Assembly (NCBI GenBank): GCA_009760885.1
Contig: CM019713.1
Location: 2,747,031-2,811,030, forward strand
Source of the DNA: Achatina immaculata
Lineage: Eukaryota > Mollusca > Gastropoda > Stylommatophora > Achatinidae
Length of the DNA stretch: 64,000 nt
Direction: 5' to 3'
The position numbers and the translations under genes were made by a program. Shown one piece after another: positions 33,034 through 44,844 of the stretch (position 1 is the first letter of the stretch; every line of letters begins with the position of its first letter). The notes under the pieces were generated by a model. The model saw nothing but the letters and a program-made list of their open reading frames with translations, was not told where the DNA came from and did not search any database.

Positions 33034-33400
33034 GCGGGGCCCCCGAGAGGAATTTTATAAGCTGGTATAACAGGTACGAAGTACTCCCCAAGCAGGGCCC
33101 CCGAGAGGAATTTTATAAGCTGGTGTAACAGATATGAAGTACTTCCCAAGCAGGGCTTCCAAGAGGAATTTCATAAGCTGGTGTAACAGGTATGAAGTAA
33201 TTCCCAAGCAGGGCTCCCAAGAGGAATTTTATAAGCTGGTGTAATAGGTACGAAGTACTTCCCAAGCAGGGCTTCGAAGAGGAATTTTATAAGCTGGTGT
33301 AATAGGTACGAAGTACTTCCCAAGCAGGGCTTCGAAGAGGAATTTTATAAGCTGGTGTAGGAGGTACGAAGTATTTCCGAAGCAAGGCTGACTCTGCAGT
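33034..33400. repeat. Minisatellite, about 58-bp unit, six copies
   Basis: Unit contains gcagggcccccgagaggaat, tttataagctggtgtaacag and gtacgaagtacttcccaa. Confidence 0.92.
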
Positions 33401-35086
33401 CCTAAGGAATGGATCACTCTAGAGTCACTCCTGTCCACGTACAATACAGTGCCCTCGGGCAGGGAGCACGCACTCTAAATACATGTTGTAAACTCGTGGA
33501 TAAAAGATGGTTCTAAGGAGGAGGGGTGGAGGATACCCTCTCCACTCCAATTAAATGTCTCCAAGGCGTGGGCCTCAAATAGCCTCTGACAGTCCAAGAC
33601 CAGCTCCTGGCCTTCTCGTAGCGGAACTGTTTAAACTGACGAGAGAAGGGGCGAATGGCGAGTATCTGGCGCCTAAAAACTTGACGCTTCGAGTAGATGA
33701 GACTCGTTAGTCTTGGTTGGTAGCTCATCTAGGAGAAGGAAAACTTTGATTTCAAACCCCCTGCTGCCTTGTAGGGTAGGCTCTGGCCAGAGTCAAAAGC
33801 TAGTGGAGTAAACCATAAACAAACCTTGTAGGGTAGGCTCTAGTCAGAGCCAAAGGCTAGTGGAGTAAACCATAAACAAACCGGTGGAAGGCAAGGGGAA
33901 ACCAACACTGTACGTTCCCAAGAACAATCATGAAAATCCACAATTCTCTGAATTATAACGACGTTAATGGGGGTTCCAGTGGAACCACCTCGTTCGGTAG
34001 GGACTATCACGTGCGACAGGTGATACCAGATCGTCATCCAACTGCTGTACGCAAAGAAAACAAAAGCAACACCACAGTAATTGCAACATGGAACATTACA
34101 ACACTAATGGAACTTGGAAAACTGGAAAACATCGAACAAGAAATGAAAAGAATGAAAAGTAGCATCCTTAGTTTATGTGAAATGAAATGGTCTGGAGCAG
34201 GAAGCAGAGATCATAAAGACTTCAAATTAATATATTCCGGATGAAACCAGCGTAGAAATGGAGTTGGCATAATATTGGATAAGAAGACAGCAAGAATCGT
34301 GAAAGGTTTCTGGTGCATATCGGACAGAGTGTTAATGGTTAAATTACAGGGCCACTGAATAGACACACATCTCATCCAAGTATACGCACCAACTTCAGAA
34401 AACTGTGATGATGAGATAAAAGAATTTTACAACAATCTGGACATGGGAATGAAAACCATGGGAAGTAAACTTTATGCTGGGTGATTTAAACGTAAAAGTA
34501 GGGACTGAACAAGACAATGAAGCTACTGGCAAGTATGGACTAGGTATCAGAAATACAAGAGGAGAGATGTTGATTGAGTGGGCAGAAAAGAATAAAATGA
34601 TAATAGGAAATACTTTGTTTCAACAACACCCAAGGCGACTATGGAAATGGTAAAGCCCAAATAATAACATACGTAACCAGATGGATTACATTATAATGAA
34701 CAGAAGATTCAGGAACTCAATAATATCCGTGAAAACAAGACCAAGCGCAGACTGCAACAGTGACCACATCCCAATAGTAGGAAAAGTGAGAATCAGGCTA
34801 AAGAGGTTAAAGGCAGCAGCTAAAACCAAAGAACTAAATAGAGAGATGTTACGGAAAGATAAGGCAATACAAGAACAATATTGGACCATAGTACATAATA
34901 TGCATAATGCTATAGAGAAGATCGAAACGATTGATGAACAATGGAATATGCTTAAAGACTCTAATCAGCAAACATCTATCGAAATCATACCTCCAAATAA
35001 ACGATACGCTAAACAGGAGTCGATGACAGAAGAAATTATGCAACTAATGGATCAGAGAAGAAGTCTTAAGGAAGATAAAGATGAAT

Positions 35087-35217
35087 CTCTCTCTCTCTCT
35101 GAACCTTAAGTGCCCAGGGCACATGGGGCTTCCGCAAGGGTTTTCCACAAATGCCTGTCCTTCGCTTTTTTTTCTGCTCTTGCCCAGGTGAGCCCTCTAT
35201 TGCTCAACATCCTTTCT
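35087..35217 (-). mobile_element. LINE-C 3' fragment inserted in LINE-D
   Basis: 131 bp of the LINE-C end with a (TC)n tail at its 3' side, flanked by the 13-bp duplication gataaagatgaat at 35074-35086 and 35218-35230. Confidence 0.93.
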
Positions 35218-35894
35218 GATAAAGATGAATATGATAAATTAAATAAAGAAATAAGACACAAATGTAATCAAGCTAAAGACGAGTGGCCAAATAAGAAATG
35301 TAATGAAATAGAGACACACCATCTTGGAAACACAAGAGATATGTACAAACAAATAAAGGAGTTAACAAACAAAAGGGCATATCACAAGACTGGTTGCCTG
35401 AAGTTAAAGGAGGGGCATACAATAATAGACAGAGATGAAATAATGGCACGATGGTGCGAATACATTAGAGAACTCTATGAGGACAATAGAAGCGAAATAG
35501 ATATACGAAATAATAATGAAGGGCCTCCCATACTAAAACCAGAAGTGGAAGAACCCATCAAACACATGAAGAACAACAAAGCACCAGGACCAGATAAAAT
35601 CACCAAGGAACAACTGGAAACATTAGGGGTGCTTGGCATAGAAATAATTACCAGATTGCTGAATGACATTTATAACAGTAACTATGTCCCATCAGACCTT
35701 TTGTAATCAGTTTTCATTGCCCTACCAAAGAAACAAGGTGCAGTTGAATGTGAAGACCATCGAACCATTAGTCTTATGAGCCATGTTACCAAAACTCTGC
35801 TTCATATTGTTATGAGAAGAGTCAGGAGCAAAATAAAACCAGAAATCGCTGAAGAACAGTGTGGCTTCGTCGAAGGAAAAGGTACAAGTAATGC

Positions 35895-35951
35895 CATATA
35901 TATATATATATATATATATACCTTATATATATATATATATACACACACACA
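35895..35951. repeat. (TA)n(CA)n expansion inside LINE-D reverse transcriptase
   Basis: Between SNAI and LRTLMDRS the frame is filled with tatatata, ccttatata and cacacaca; in related elements these residues are nearly adjacent. Confidence 0.75.
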
Positions 35952-36696
35952 TTGAGAACATTGATGGATAGATCAATAGAAGTAAAAACGGACCTATACT
36001 TATGCTTCATAGACTACTGTAAAGCATTCGATAAAGTGAAAAACACAGAAATTATAAGAATGGTGGAAAACATCAACATAGATGGGAAAGATTTGAAACT
36101 CATCAAAAACATATACTGGCAGCAGTCAGCATTAATGAAGGTTGAGAACCAAATAGGAGCATTCCAAGACATAAAACTGGGAGTCAGACAAGAATGTGTT
36201 CTATCTCTTGACCTCTTCTCCTTGTACAGCGAAAATATAATGAGAAATATAGACAGGTTGCCAGTAATATCAATTGGCGAGTACAACTTAAGATATGCAG
36301 ACAACACAGTTCTGATTGCTAACAGTGAAGGGGAGCTTTAGGCTCTTCTAGACATCGTAGCTCGTGAAAGTAAAACTAAAGGTCTCAGTCTGAATAAAAA
36401 GAAGACTGAAGTGATGGTCATCTCAAAGAAAAGAATACCACCAACATGTAGCATTATCATCGATGGCACAGATCTGAAACAAGTTGATAGATTCAAGTAC
36501 TTAAGAACAATTATAATAGCTGATGGGAAATGTCACAACGAAATAAAAAGCAGACGTCCTCAGGCCAAGTCATCATTCCAGAAAATGAGAAACATCTTGT
36601 GCAACAGATTCATATCGATGGAAACAAGATTCCGAGTACTTAAATGTTACACTGAGCCAATTTTGTTTTATCGATGTGAAGCATGGTCCATGAATA

Positions 36697-37374
36697 GCAG
36701 TATATTGAATGTTTGGATGTAAGATAGATAACTCATCTGAGAATTGGAACATTTGTATAAAATGAGTTATCTTCTAAAGTAATCAGCTGTTTGTGAGTAG
36801 AGTCCATCTGCTTTGTCTCGGAATGCACGATGGTCACAGTTGGGGAATGATAGGAAAAAGGTCAGGTCAGAGAGAAATCATATGACTGAGGGACAGTTGT
36901 GTTTTGTGTATCGTCTGAGATAGACGTAGATTAGGCTGTTAGAAATGCTGTTGTTTAGTGAAATAGATGTAGAATAGAGTGTATTAGGTTATTCTGATGG
37001 CGACAGTGGTCTGCCGGGAACATATATTGTATCGTGGAGATGTCCAGTCTTGAGCCCATTGATTTTGTTGATGCCTTTTGTCGTTCTCGTCATATCGCTC
37101 ATCGACTCATCGTCACCCCGTGCATCATTAAAGTCATTTCAACTGTAAAGTTGCTGCTTCTGTATTACTATTTCCACTGAGAGAGAATGAACCTGGGAGC
37201 AAGTAAGTCTCTGAAGTAAATAACAAAACAGTCGCAAAACAACGTAGAATAGTAATGCAACAAAGAACTAATTGTGGACAGTAGTGGAAAAATACACAGA
37301 AATGAATAGCAATACATCTACAGTTTACATTCTACACACAGAAGAAAAGAATCACCACCGAGAATCCTGCTTTA
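36697..37374. mobile_element. 678-bp insertion of unknown type in LINE-D
   Basis: The LINE-D protein reads SMN at 36696 and resumes KRVQREMEATEMWF at 37383. The intervening 678 bp is flanked by an 8-bp direct repeat, catgaata, at 36689-36696 and 37375-37382. No open frame, no clear inverted ends; a segment near 37120-37170 (gcatcattaaagtc) resembles a polyadenylation-type or LTR-like region. An 8-bp duplication fits a hAT-like element, but that is inference. Confidence 0.5.
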
Positions 37375-37382
37375 CATGAATA

Positions 37383-37658
37383 AGAGAGTACAGCGAGAAA
37401 TGGAGGCCACGGAAATGTGGTTCATAAGAAGTATGTTGAAGGTACCATGGACAGCTAAGAAAACCAATGAAGAAGTTTTAAAAGAGGCTGGAGTTAAAAG
37501 GCAAATTACAGCAAAGATCAGAGGCGGACAAACGAGATTTATAGGACATTTTCTAAGAAGAGAAAAATTGGAACACATTGTGGCAACTGGAAAAATTGAA
37601 GGAAGAAAAAACAAACAAACAAACAAACAAACAAACAAACAAACACACACACACACAC

Positions 37659-37700
<42 letters not shown>

Positions 37701-37910
37701 GTTACTGGATGGGCTGTCAGTGTGTGGCTAGGAAGAAAGTCACCGGTGGATCTCATAACCAAGTCTAAGGACATGGAACTGTGAAGAGATATGATCGCCT
37801 ACGCCAAGCGGCACGGCACTTGATTGACTGAGTAAAAGATATGAAATAAGAAATGTTGGTGCATTTGCTTTTTTAAGAGAGAGAGAAAGAGAGAAAGAGA
37901 GAGAGAGAGT
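37383..37910 (+). mobile_element. LINE-D C-terminal end with internal microsatellite
   Basis: Reads MEATEMWFIRSMLKVPWTAK, KTNEEVLKEAGVKRQITAKI, GQTRFIGHFLRREKLEHIV and ATGKIEGRK; then (CAAA)n(CA)n(GACA)n at 37612-37700; then LLDGLSVWLGRKSPVDLI and finally AYAKRHGT with a stop. The microsatellite replaces the Arg-rich stretch found at this place in LINE-E. An AG-rich tract (37875-37915) follows. Confidence 0.82.
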
Positions 37911-38129
37911 GAGGGTGAGGGAGAAGAGGACACGATAACTTGGTCTCATCCTCTCCAACACCTGCCCGATAGATCAAATCATTGGTTCCAAACCTGTGGT
38001 TTCCTGAGCACGATCAGGTGACCCGTCACTGCGTTACAGGTTTGGGTTGTATTAAGCACTATCTACTGAATACAAACATGTAAGATTTATGCTACTGCGT
38101 TATTATATATAAGATGGTGGTTCGCAACT

Positions 38130-39220
38130 TAATTGGAGAAGTGGTCCTTAGATGTTAAAAAGCTGGGATCCTTGTTTTTTAATTGCATCTTCGCCGATTC
38201 CTTGCCAGTAACAAGTACCTGGCCTCGTAAGATAAGGAACGTTACCAAGGCCCTATACGAGGGCTTTCAGTGCAAACTGATCTGCGGGGACCATGCTCCT
38301 AGCAGCTTTGAGATGCAAACAGGAGTGAAACATGGTTGTGCACTATCACTAACATTATTTATCTTGGCAGGAGACTGGTTACTGGAGGAGCCAAGATCTG
38401 ACAAACGTAGAGGACTACACTGGGCCCTTGATACAGTACTAGAGGTTCGTGACTGTTGCGGACATTTTTCAGAACATGCAAGACAAATTAAACAAGTTAA
38501 CCCAAAATGCAAGTAAACCAGAACTAAAGGTCAAAAGTACAAAGATAAAGAAACAAACTGTGGGCAACAGTAATGTGCTGAGAGTACATAAGTTAGTGGA
38601 AGAAGTCAAGGAATTTGTATACATCTTGGCAACAGAGCAGCAGAAGATGGGAGCAACGAAGAGGACACCAACAACAGACTAACTAGAGCAAACCAGGCTT
38701 TCGCAGTCTTGCTCAATATATGGAAATCTAGAACGGCTGAGCAAGAGAAAACGAAAGTCAGGATATTTAAGAGTAATGTCCTTAGTGTGTTACTGTACCG
38801 AAGCGAATGCCGGAAAGCCACCAAAACTATAGAAAACAAACTGAGTTTTTCCAGACTAAATCTTTATGTAGAATTAGACGAATATTTTGGCCAAATGCGA
38901 TAAGAAACAACACCTTGTTGACAGAATTGCAGATGAAGCCATTGACTTCGATACTGAGGAAAGACGCCGGCGACGGCCAGGGCGTATGCTCTGGATGACT
39001 GGTGACTCAGTGCCAAAGATGACATTGAGATGAAGACCTCAGGGGACAGGAGTAAGGGAGACCATGGAGAAGAAAAGCAGAGAGGATGGTGAATAATAGA
39101 GAGGTCACTTGGCAAGAGTGGAAATAAGCCCACGGACAGCCATTTGTGGAAAACCCTTGCAGAAGCCTATGTGCCTTGGGGACCTATAGGTTCAAAGAGA
39201 GAGAGAGAGAGAGAGAGAGG
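38130..39220 (+). mobile_element. LINE-C copy, 5' truncated and decayed
   Basis: Reads EGFQCKLICGDHAPSSFEMQ, TGVKHGCALSLTLFILAGDW, RSDKRRGLHWALDTVLE, then QNASKPELKVKSTKIKKQT, a decayed thumb region and the C-terminal end, followed by ggttcaaagagagagag. The RT active-site aspartates are lost by a frameshift (VRDCCG where LDFADG is expected). Confidence 0.85.
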
Positions 39221-40280
39221 GGTGGAGGTGAGAGAGAAGGGAGAGTCTGGCCTATTGAGTTTACATTCAATAAATCGTCCGCAAGCATTGCAGATTCTTC
39301 TTCTTCTTCTTCTTCGCTTCTACCACCAAGACCGCCCTGTGATCCTACTGAATTTACGCCTGTGGTCCTCATTAAGTCCCGTGGTCCCCCATGTGGTCTC
39401 CGAAAGGTTCAGAGTATCGTAGGGCTTGAGGCTGTATTCTTGGTGGGTGCCAGAAGCGGGATTGCCTGACACCGTGGTTTTCGTTGCACCAGTTTAGTCT
39501 AGAGTTGGACTTTCTCACCGGAAAACATCGACGTCTTTTGAGATACCCGTGTATCGCCGCCGGGTGAGAGGCTCAGACGGAGTGATTTCCCTTGCTGTTT
39601 GCCCAAAATGAGCGATTGAACGTCTCTCCTATCACTGACTCCTTCACTTTTCCACATAGATTGAACAAACTGCACTTTAAACTACCCCGACACTCATATT
39701 AATCAGGTGGGGATAACGAGGTTTACGCACTCTAACATTCCGGAACAAGTCTGGATGATTAGCATGCAGACAAATCACATTACAGAAGTGAGAGAAAGAA
39801 AAATCGCAAGAGAAGGGCTGCGATTAGACCTCCGAGACTCGGCCAAGTCGCCAACCCGCGAGAGAGCAACGGCCATCAACGGCCATCAACGGCCAGGGAG
39901 CAGCCTTAATATAAGAATACGCTTTCGTGTTACTCATCTGCTGGTCATATATGGTGTTTCCTAATGATGGCACACATTTTAATCGCAGTTATCTAAGACT
40001 GGAACAAACGCATTTAATATAGAATGTTTGAATATAGCACCTCTTAGATGTTCACCACTTCGAAGAGAACTTTCTTTGGGTCTTTTTATCACGGCCTGGT
40101 GCAGCACATGAGCTGGAATGGCCGCTATCTGCCCCCCGGGGTGCTTTGTTTGAGTTCCAGATCACTGTGAAACACTATTTAACGAACATTTTTTTTTACG
40201 AATTCCTGTATCTTTGGTATGTATTACACACATTCTACATTAAATGTGTTCCTTCCAGTCCCAGATAAATGGGTTTAAAA
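39221..40280. other. Interval with nothing recognised
   Basis: Moderately GC-rich for this window; ends with a ttcttcttcttc tract near 39297-39316. Open frames up to 107 codons have no recognisable motif. Confidence 0.3.
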
Positions 40281-40286
40281 TGTGTC

Positions 40287-41535
40287 CCATTCATTCATTC
40301 ATTCATTCATTCATTCATTCATTTGCATGTCCCTTGCGGAACTTTGCCTCCCAAACAGCACTCCTGTAGGCCTCTCGCTTGTGAGCAAGATGGCCTGCTG
40401 CTGATGCATCCATTTGCAGATCATCAACGATGTATTGCAGCCATCTTCGCCTTGGTCTTCCTCTCTTTCTTTTTCCCATTATGTACCCTTCCAAGACGGT
40501 CTTCTTTAGATTATCATGACGTTTAATGTGTCCAAAATATTTAAGTTTTCTCTCTTTAGCCCTCTTTACTAGCCAGCCTTCTTCAATATTAAGCTCTTGT
40601 AGTATAGATATATTTGTTTGTTTTTTTTTTTTTTTGGTGTCCACGATATTTGAAGAACTCTTCTGTAGCATTTACATTCAAAGGCATTTATGTGTTTCTC
40701 AGCTGTTTTGTTAAGTGTCCAGATCTCACAGGCATATGTTGCGATGGGAAAGATGCATGCCCTTAAATATCTTATTTTTGTAGTTCTTTCTGCTCCTCTC
40801 CACAGATTCTTTATTTGTTTTACTTTCTGAATGGCGATAGATGTCCTCCTTTTAATTTCCCTCATTGTATCTCCATTATTAGTTAGTAGTGATTCAAAAT
40901 ATTCAAAACTCTCCACCTCTTCCAGTTTTTCCTCATTAGTACATATTTCAGCTGCCTTGTTTGTTTCTTCATTTGTCATCAAATTAGTTTTCTTTGCATT
41001 AAGATAGAGGTTTTGCTCTTCGCTGTTCTTACGGACTGACATAATTAGTTTTTCCATTCCTTTTTGTGTTGTGGACAGTAACACTGTGTCATCAGCATAT
41101 CTAATCTCTGGTATTTCATAACCTCCAATTGTTATGGCATTGTAGTATCCTTTGTCTACATCTTCTCTAACATTCCTCATTATATTTTCAGTATACAAGT
41201 TAAATAAGTAAGGCGACAATATGCACCCCTGACGGACCCGTTATTTTATGTCAAACCAAGTTGTTGTTTCACCATTTATTCTTACTGCTGCTTGTTGGTC
41301 TAAATACAACAGTGATGTTAATTGTATCAAATGTGTTGGAAATCCCATTTTTTTTTCATTTCCCAAAGTTTCTGGTGTTGTACACAATCAAATGCCTTTG
41401 AGGATAAATATAGATTCACATTAAACTCTCTGCATTTCTCTATTATTAATCTTATATTGAATATATGATCTCTTGATTCTTTTCCTTGCCTGAACCCAGC
41501 TTGGACCATATTGACTTCTTCTTCCATTTTCTATC
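40287..41535 (-). mobile_element. LINE-A, longest copy (RT and C-terminus)
   Basis: Minus strand: VQAGFRQGKESRDHIFNIR, LYLSSKAFDCVQHQKLWE, then MSPYLFNLYTENIMRNVRED, IGGYEIPEIRYADDTVLLST with both catalytic Asp, FECKCYRRVLQISWTPKK, ELNIEEGWLVKRAKERKLK, GYIMGKRKRGRPRRRWLQ, DDLQMDASAAGHLAHKREAY and FRKGHANE. The 3' tail is about eight ATTC units (40287-40320), and the stop codon lies inside the tail motif. A poly-T expansion (40619-40637) and frameshifts break the frame. The first Asp of the usual FIDFxKAFD region is lost. Confidence 0.88.
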
Positions 41536-41975
41536 CCATGGTTATGAAACACCCTGTACAAGCTTCAGTAGTTCTGTAAGATCCGTCCTTTACTTTGATC
41601 GCCCCATATCTAGACAGTATAATGTAGAGTGTTATAAAGATCTGTTACGTACACCAACGGCTTCGTTATACTCTCTAAAATGCTTTCAATCTTCTAATAT
41701 TTAGACTTTACTGCACACATCGGAGCTTCAGTCAAATTAAAATGACTGTTAGAACTTTATGTGGATACTTTTCGGGCCTGTGCAATACATTTATATTGAC
41801 AATTTGTTAATCAATTCATGTAAAATAAGACTTGTGAGCACTGGATCATATTCTAGTCTGGTTTTTAAAATTTCTTACAAATATATTTTAAAGGACCGAG
41901 AGGCTGACACAAATGGTATACACACACTGAACGTTATTCTGTCGGGGAAGAATATTACACTATGCACATTATATA
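41536..41975. other. Interval with nothing recognised
   Basis: AT-rich, no repeats or motifs seen. Confidence 0.3.
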
Positions 41976-41978
41976 TTT

Positions 41979-42239
41979 GGGTGTCTGAGTGGCGAAGTGG
42001 TTAGTGCACTGGTCTCTCATGGCGAAGGTTCGAATCCGGCCGGCAGCACCCCAGTCACCCAGCTGTAGAAATGGGTTCCCGACTTTTTCTAGAGTTGGGG
42101 AAGGAAAAGGCGGCCAGGCGTGATACTGACCATATCACCCTCTAGTGTGCTGACAGGTCAAGGAAAATATGGGCACTAACACCATATCCCTATGTGCCTG
42201 TAAGGCATGACAGGGTTACCTTTACTTTATTTTTTTTTA
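41979..42239 (+). mobile_element. tRNA-derived SINE
   Basis: The head has an A box (gagtggcgaagtgg, 41987-42000) and a B box (ggttcgaatcc, 42027-42037), the pol III promoter of a Ser/Leu-like tRNA. The body of about 190 bp includes ttggggaaggaaaaggcggc and gtgcctgtaaggcatgacag, and the tail is T/A-rich (42223-42238). Length and structure are normal for a SINE. Confidence 0.82.
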
Positions 42240-42314
42240 CATATATATTTATATGTGCAACTTATATGTAAATTAGTATAAGTTTACGTTTTCAAAACTA
42301 AATTTAGCTGAAGC

Positions 42315-42590
42315 ATTTCGTGCCCGGGAAGCGGTGACTCCCCAGGGGAGTGTATGATGACAGGGCAGAACTGACTCTGTGCCGCACTCTGACTCTGGTG
42401 CTTCGTGCCTAGGAAGCGGTGACTCCCGAGGGGAGTGTATGATTACAGGGCAGAACTGACTCTGTGTCGCACTCTGACTCTGGTGCTTCGTGCCTAGGAA
42501 GCTGTGACTCCCAAGGGGAGTGTATGATGACATGGCAGAACTGACTCTGTGCCGCACTCTGACTCCGGTGCTTCGTGCCTGTTACACCAG
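42315..42590. repeat. Minisatellite, 85-bp unit, three copies and a partial
   Basis: Units begin cttcgtgcctaggaagcggt at about 42315, 42401, 42486 and (partial) 42571. A minus-strand frame across it is spurious. Confidence 0.92.
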
Positions 42591-42639
42591 TGCAAAACTA
42601 TCCTCCCCTCATTCCAAAGCCTCATCTCAACAGATTGAT

Positions 42640-43125
42640 CAGTCATTCTATTTTCGCCCTTTATAGCCCTCCCCTTAAAAGAGACAAAGCCCTCTGCATC
42701 CTCCTTTAAAACAGGGGAAGCCCTCTGTGCCTTCCCATAAAACAGAGGAAGCCATATGTGCCCTCCTTTAAAACAGAAGAAGCCCTCTGTCCCTCTCTTT
42801 AAACAGAGAGGCCCTTTGTGCCCTCCCTTAAAACAAAGGAAGTCCTATGTGCCCTCTCTTAAAACAAGGGAAGCCCTCTATCCCTCTCGTTAAACAGGGG
42901 AAGCCCTCTGTGCCCTTCTTTAAAACAAGGGAAGCCCTCTGTGCCCTCCCTTAAAACAAGAGAAGCTCTCTGACCCTCTCTTTAAACAGAGGAAACCCTC
43001 TGTACCCTCCTTTAAAACAGGGGAAGCCCTCTGTCCTTCTCTTTAAACAGAGGAAGCCCCCTGTGCCCTCCCTTAAAACAGTGGAAGCCATCTGTGCCCT
43101 GCATTTAAACAGAGCAAGCCCTTCA
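42640..43125. repeat. Minisatellite, about 30-32-bp unit, about 14 copies
   Basis: Unit gaagccctctgtgccctccc plus ttaaaacaggg; diverged. Confidence 0.88.
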
Positions 43126-43915
43126 AGCCCTCATTTCACTTACTGGCCCCCTTCCTCGCCCCACTGCCTTGTCTCTCGGCCCGTGGTGAGCGTGTGTTTT
43201 CAAGAATATTCCAGAAAATAACTTTGGGCATTCATTCTCTTCTGAATGCTTTCAATCTTTAGTAGCTCGTCCCTTGCTTGGGCTACTGAATATCTACATG
43301 TCACCTCGTTGTGTCGTTCAGCTGATAAAAATGGGTGTAATATATTCAATATTTAGGAGCTCTCTGTAGAATTCTGAACCTTTCATTTCACTGCGGACAA
43401 GCTGACACTGTGAAATCCGGGTCATGAAGCGACCAATAATTATTGCAAAGAACGTTGCTGTCAGCTGCCATCTTTTGTTTCCTGAGATTTATAAACGGTT
43501 CTTCGCGCTTCAACTTTGTGTAGGCGAGAAAAAAAAAAGGCAGCCGTGGGACAAAGCTATTCAAAGACAATGAGTTGATGACACTTTCAGCTGTTAGAAG
43601 CAGTAAGAGCCTTCTACAGAGCTTAGGGGCACTGAGATTTTGGGACGGAGATCAAACTATTCGGTTTATATATATATATATATATATTTTTTTTTTTCAA
43701 GCTCTACGTAACACAGCTAGTCGCCTGGACATTTTCCTGTGAATGATTGAGAACTTGTATCTAATTATGTTTTCTATTCTGTCCAATTTTGATTTTTGTG
43801 GAGAACATTATTTGTTGCTTATATTGTAGTCTCATTTCCCATGTAGTTTATCTTTTTTTTGTACATGTCCATTCGGCCTGCCTTTTTGTGTGCCAAATTT
43901 GCTGAAAACAAACAA
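43126..43915. other. Interval with a (TA)n tract, nothing else recognised
   Basis: (TA)n at about 43668-43686 followed by a T run; otherwise featureless. Confidence 0.3.
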
Positions 43916-43959
43916 ACAATCAAACAAACAAACAAACACGCACGCACGCACACACACAG

Positions 43960-43996
<37 letters not shown>

Positions 43997-44240
43997 ACTG
44001 AAATATTCTGTTCTAAGATAGCGATGACTGAAATATTCTGCTCTAGAGCTCTGAGATAGCGGTAACTGAAATATTCTGTTCTGGGACAGCGGTAACTGAA
44101 ATATTCTGTTCTGGGACAGTGATAACTGAAATATTCTGTTCTGGGACAGTGATAACTGAAATATTCTGCTCTAGAGCTCCGAGACACCAGTAAAGGAAAT
44201 ATTCTGTTCCGAAATAGCGGTAACTGAAGTATTCTGTTTC
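43916..44240. repeat. (CAAA)n/(CA)n/(GA)n tract then about 30-bp minisatellite
   Basis: Compound microsatellite at 43908-43994, then about eight copies of taactgaaatattctgttct plus gggacagcgg, with two longer units carrying ctctagagctc. Confidence 0.88.
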
Positions 44241-44343
44241 TCTAAGCTTGAGCGCATTATTGGAGATGTCGTTCAGATAAGGTGGAGATCAATATGGTCT
44301 CAATGATGGTCGAATTTTCTCACAGATCTTTTCTTTATGTTAG

Positions 44344-44660
44344 TCTTTGGAAGCGAGTTTGCTGAGAAACCTGCTGTTAACGTTATTTGTCAGAAGCGAG
44401 TGTGATGAGAAATCTGCTGTTTACGTTGGTTGTAGGAAGCGAGTCTGACGAGAAGCCTGCAGTGTATTTTTGTCTCTTGAAGTGAATTTTATGAGAAATC
44501 TGCTGTTTCTGTTAGTTTGTGAAAGTGAGTTTGATGAGAAAGCTGCTGTTAGTGTTGGGAAGCGAGTTTGCTTAGAAGCCTGTTGTTTATGTTAGCTGTG
44601 GGAAGTGAATTGATGAGAAACTTTCTGTTTATGTTAGTTGTGGGAATCAGTTTTTGCAGT
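44344..44660. repeat. Minisatellite, about 43-46-bp unit, seven copies
   Basis: Units contain gaagcgagtttgatgagaaa and cctgctgtttatgttagttg with length variation. Confidence 0.85.
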
Positions 44661-44844
44661 TACAATAATATTCTCCAACAACCTAGCAGAGAAACAATGA
44701 AAATTATATACTTATTGAAAAGAGGCCAAAGGAAATTTAGATGTACAAGGAAAAGAATCGGCAGATTATAAATGTCTTGATACGATGCAGGACCATTCTT
44801 ATATAAGACGTTCATTTTCAAACAGTTCACGCTTATCTGCATTA

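Larger units (their letters stand above)
33540..36696 (+). mobile_element. LINE-D, near full-length but dead (5' UTR, endonuclease, RT)
   Basis: The 5' region 33540-33930 has a 59-bp direct repeat (from about 33772 and 33831, gtagggtaggctct). The APE endonuclease follows: TWNITTLMELGKLENIEQEM, CEMKWSGAGSRDHKDF, then a decayed middle and CNSDHIPIVGKVRIR. A charged linker and the RT come next: NNKAPGPDKITKEQLE, EEQCGFVEGKGTSNA, LCFIDYCKAFDKVK, RYADNTVLIANSEG (catalytic Asp changed to Asn). Stops and frameshifts break it. It is interrupted by a LINE-C fragment (35087-35217) and by a TA/CA expansion (about 35895-35950), and continues after a further insertion at 37383. RTE-like APE-type LINEs encode this protein order in one frame. 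Confidence 0.85.

Noticed and set aside
41979..42050. Functional tRNA gene
   Set aside because: A and B boxes are present, but no complete acceptor stem was found and a SINE body with a T-rich tail follows.
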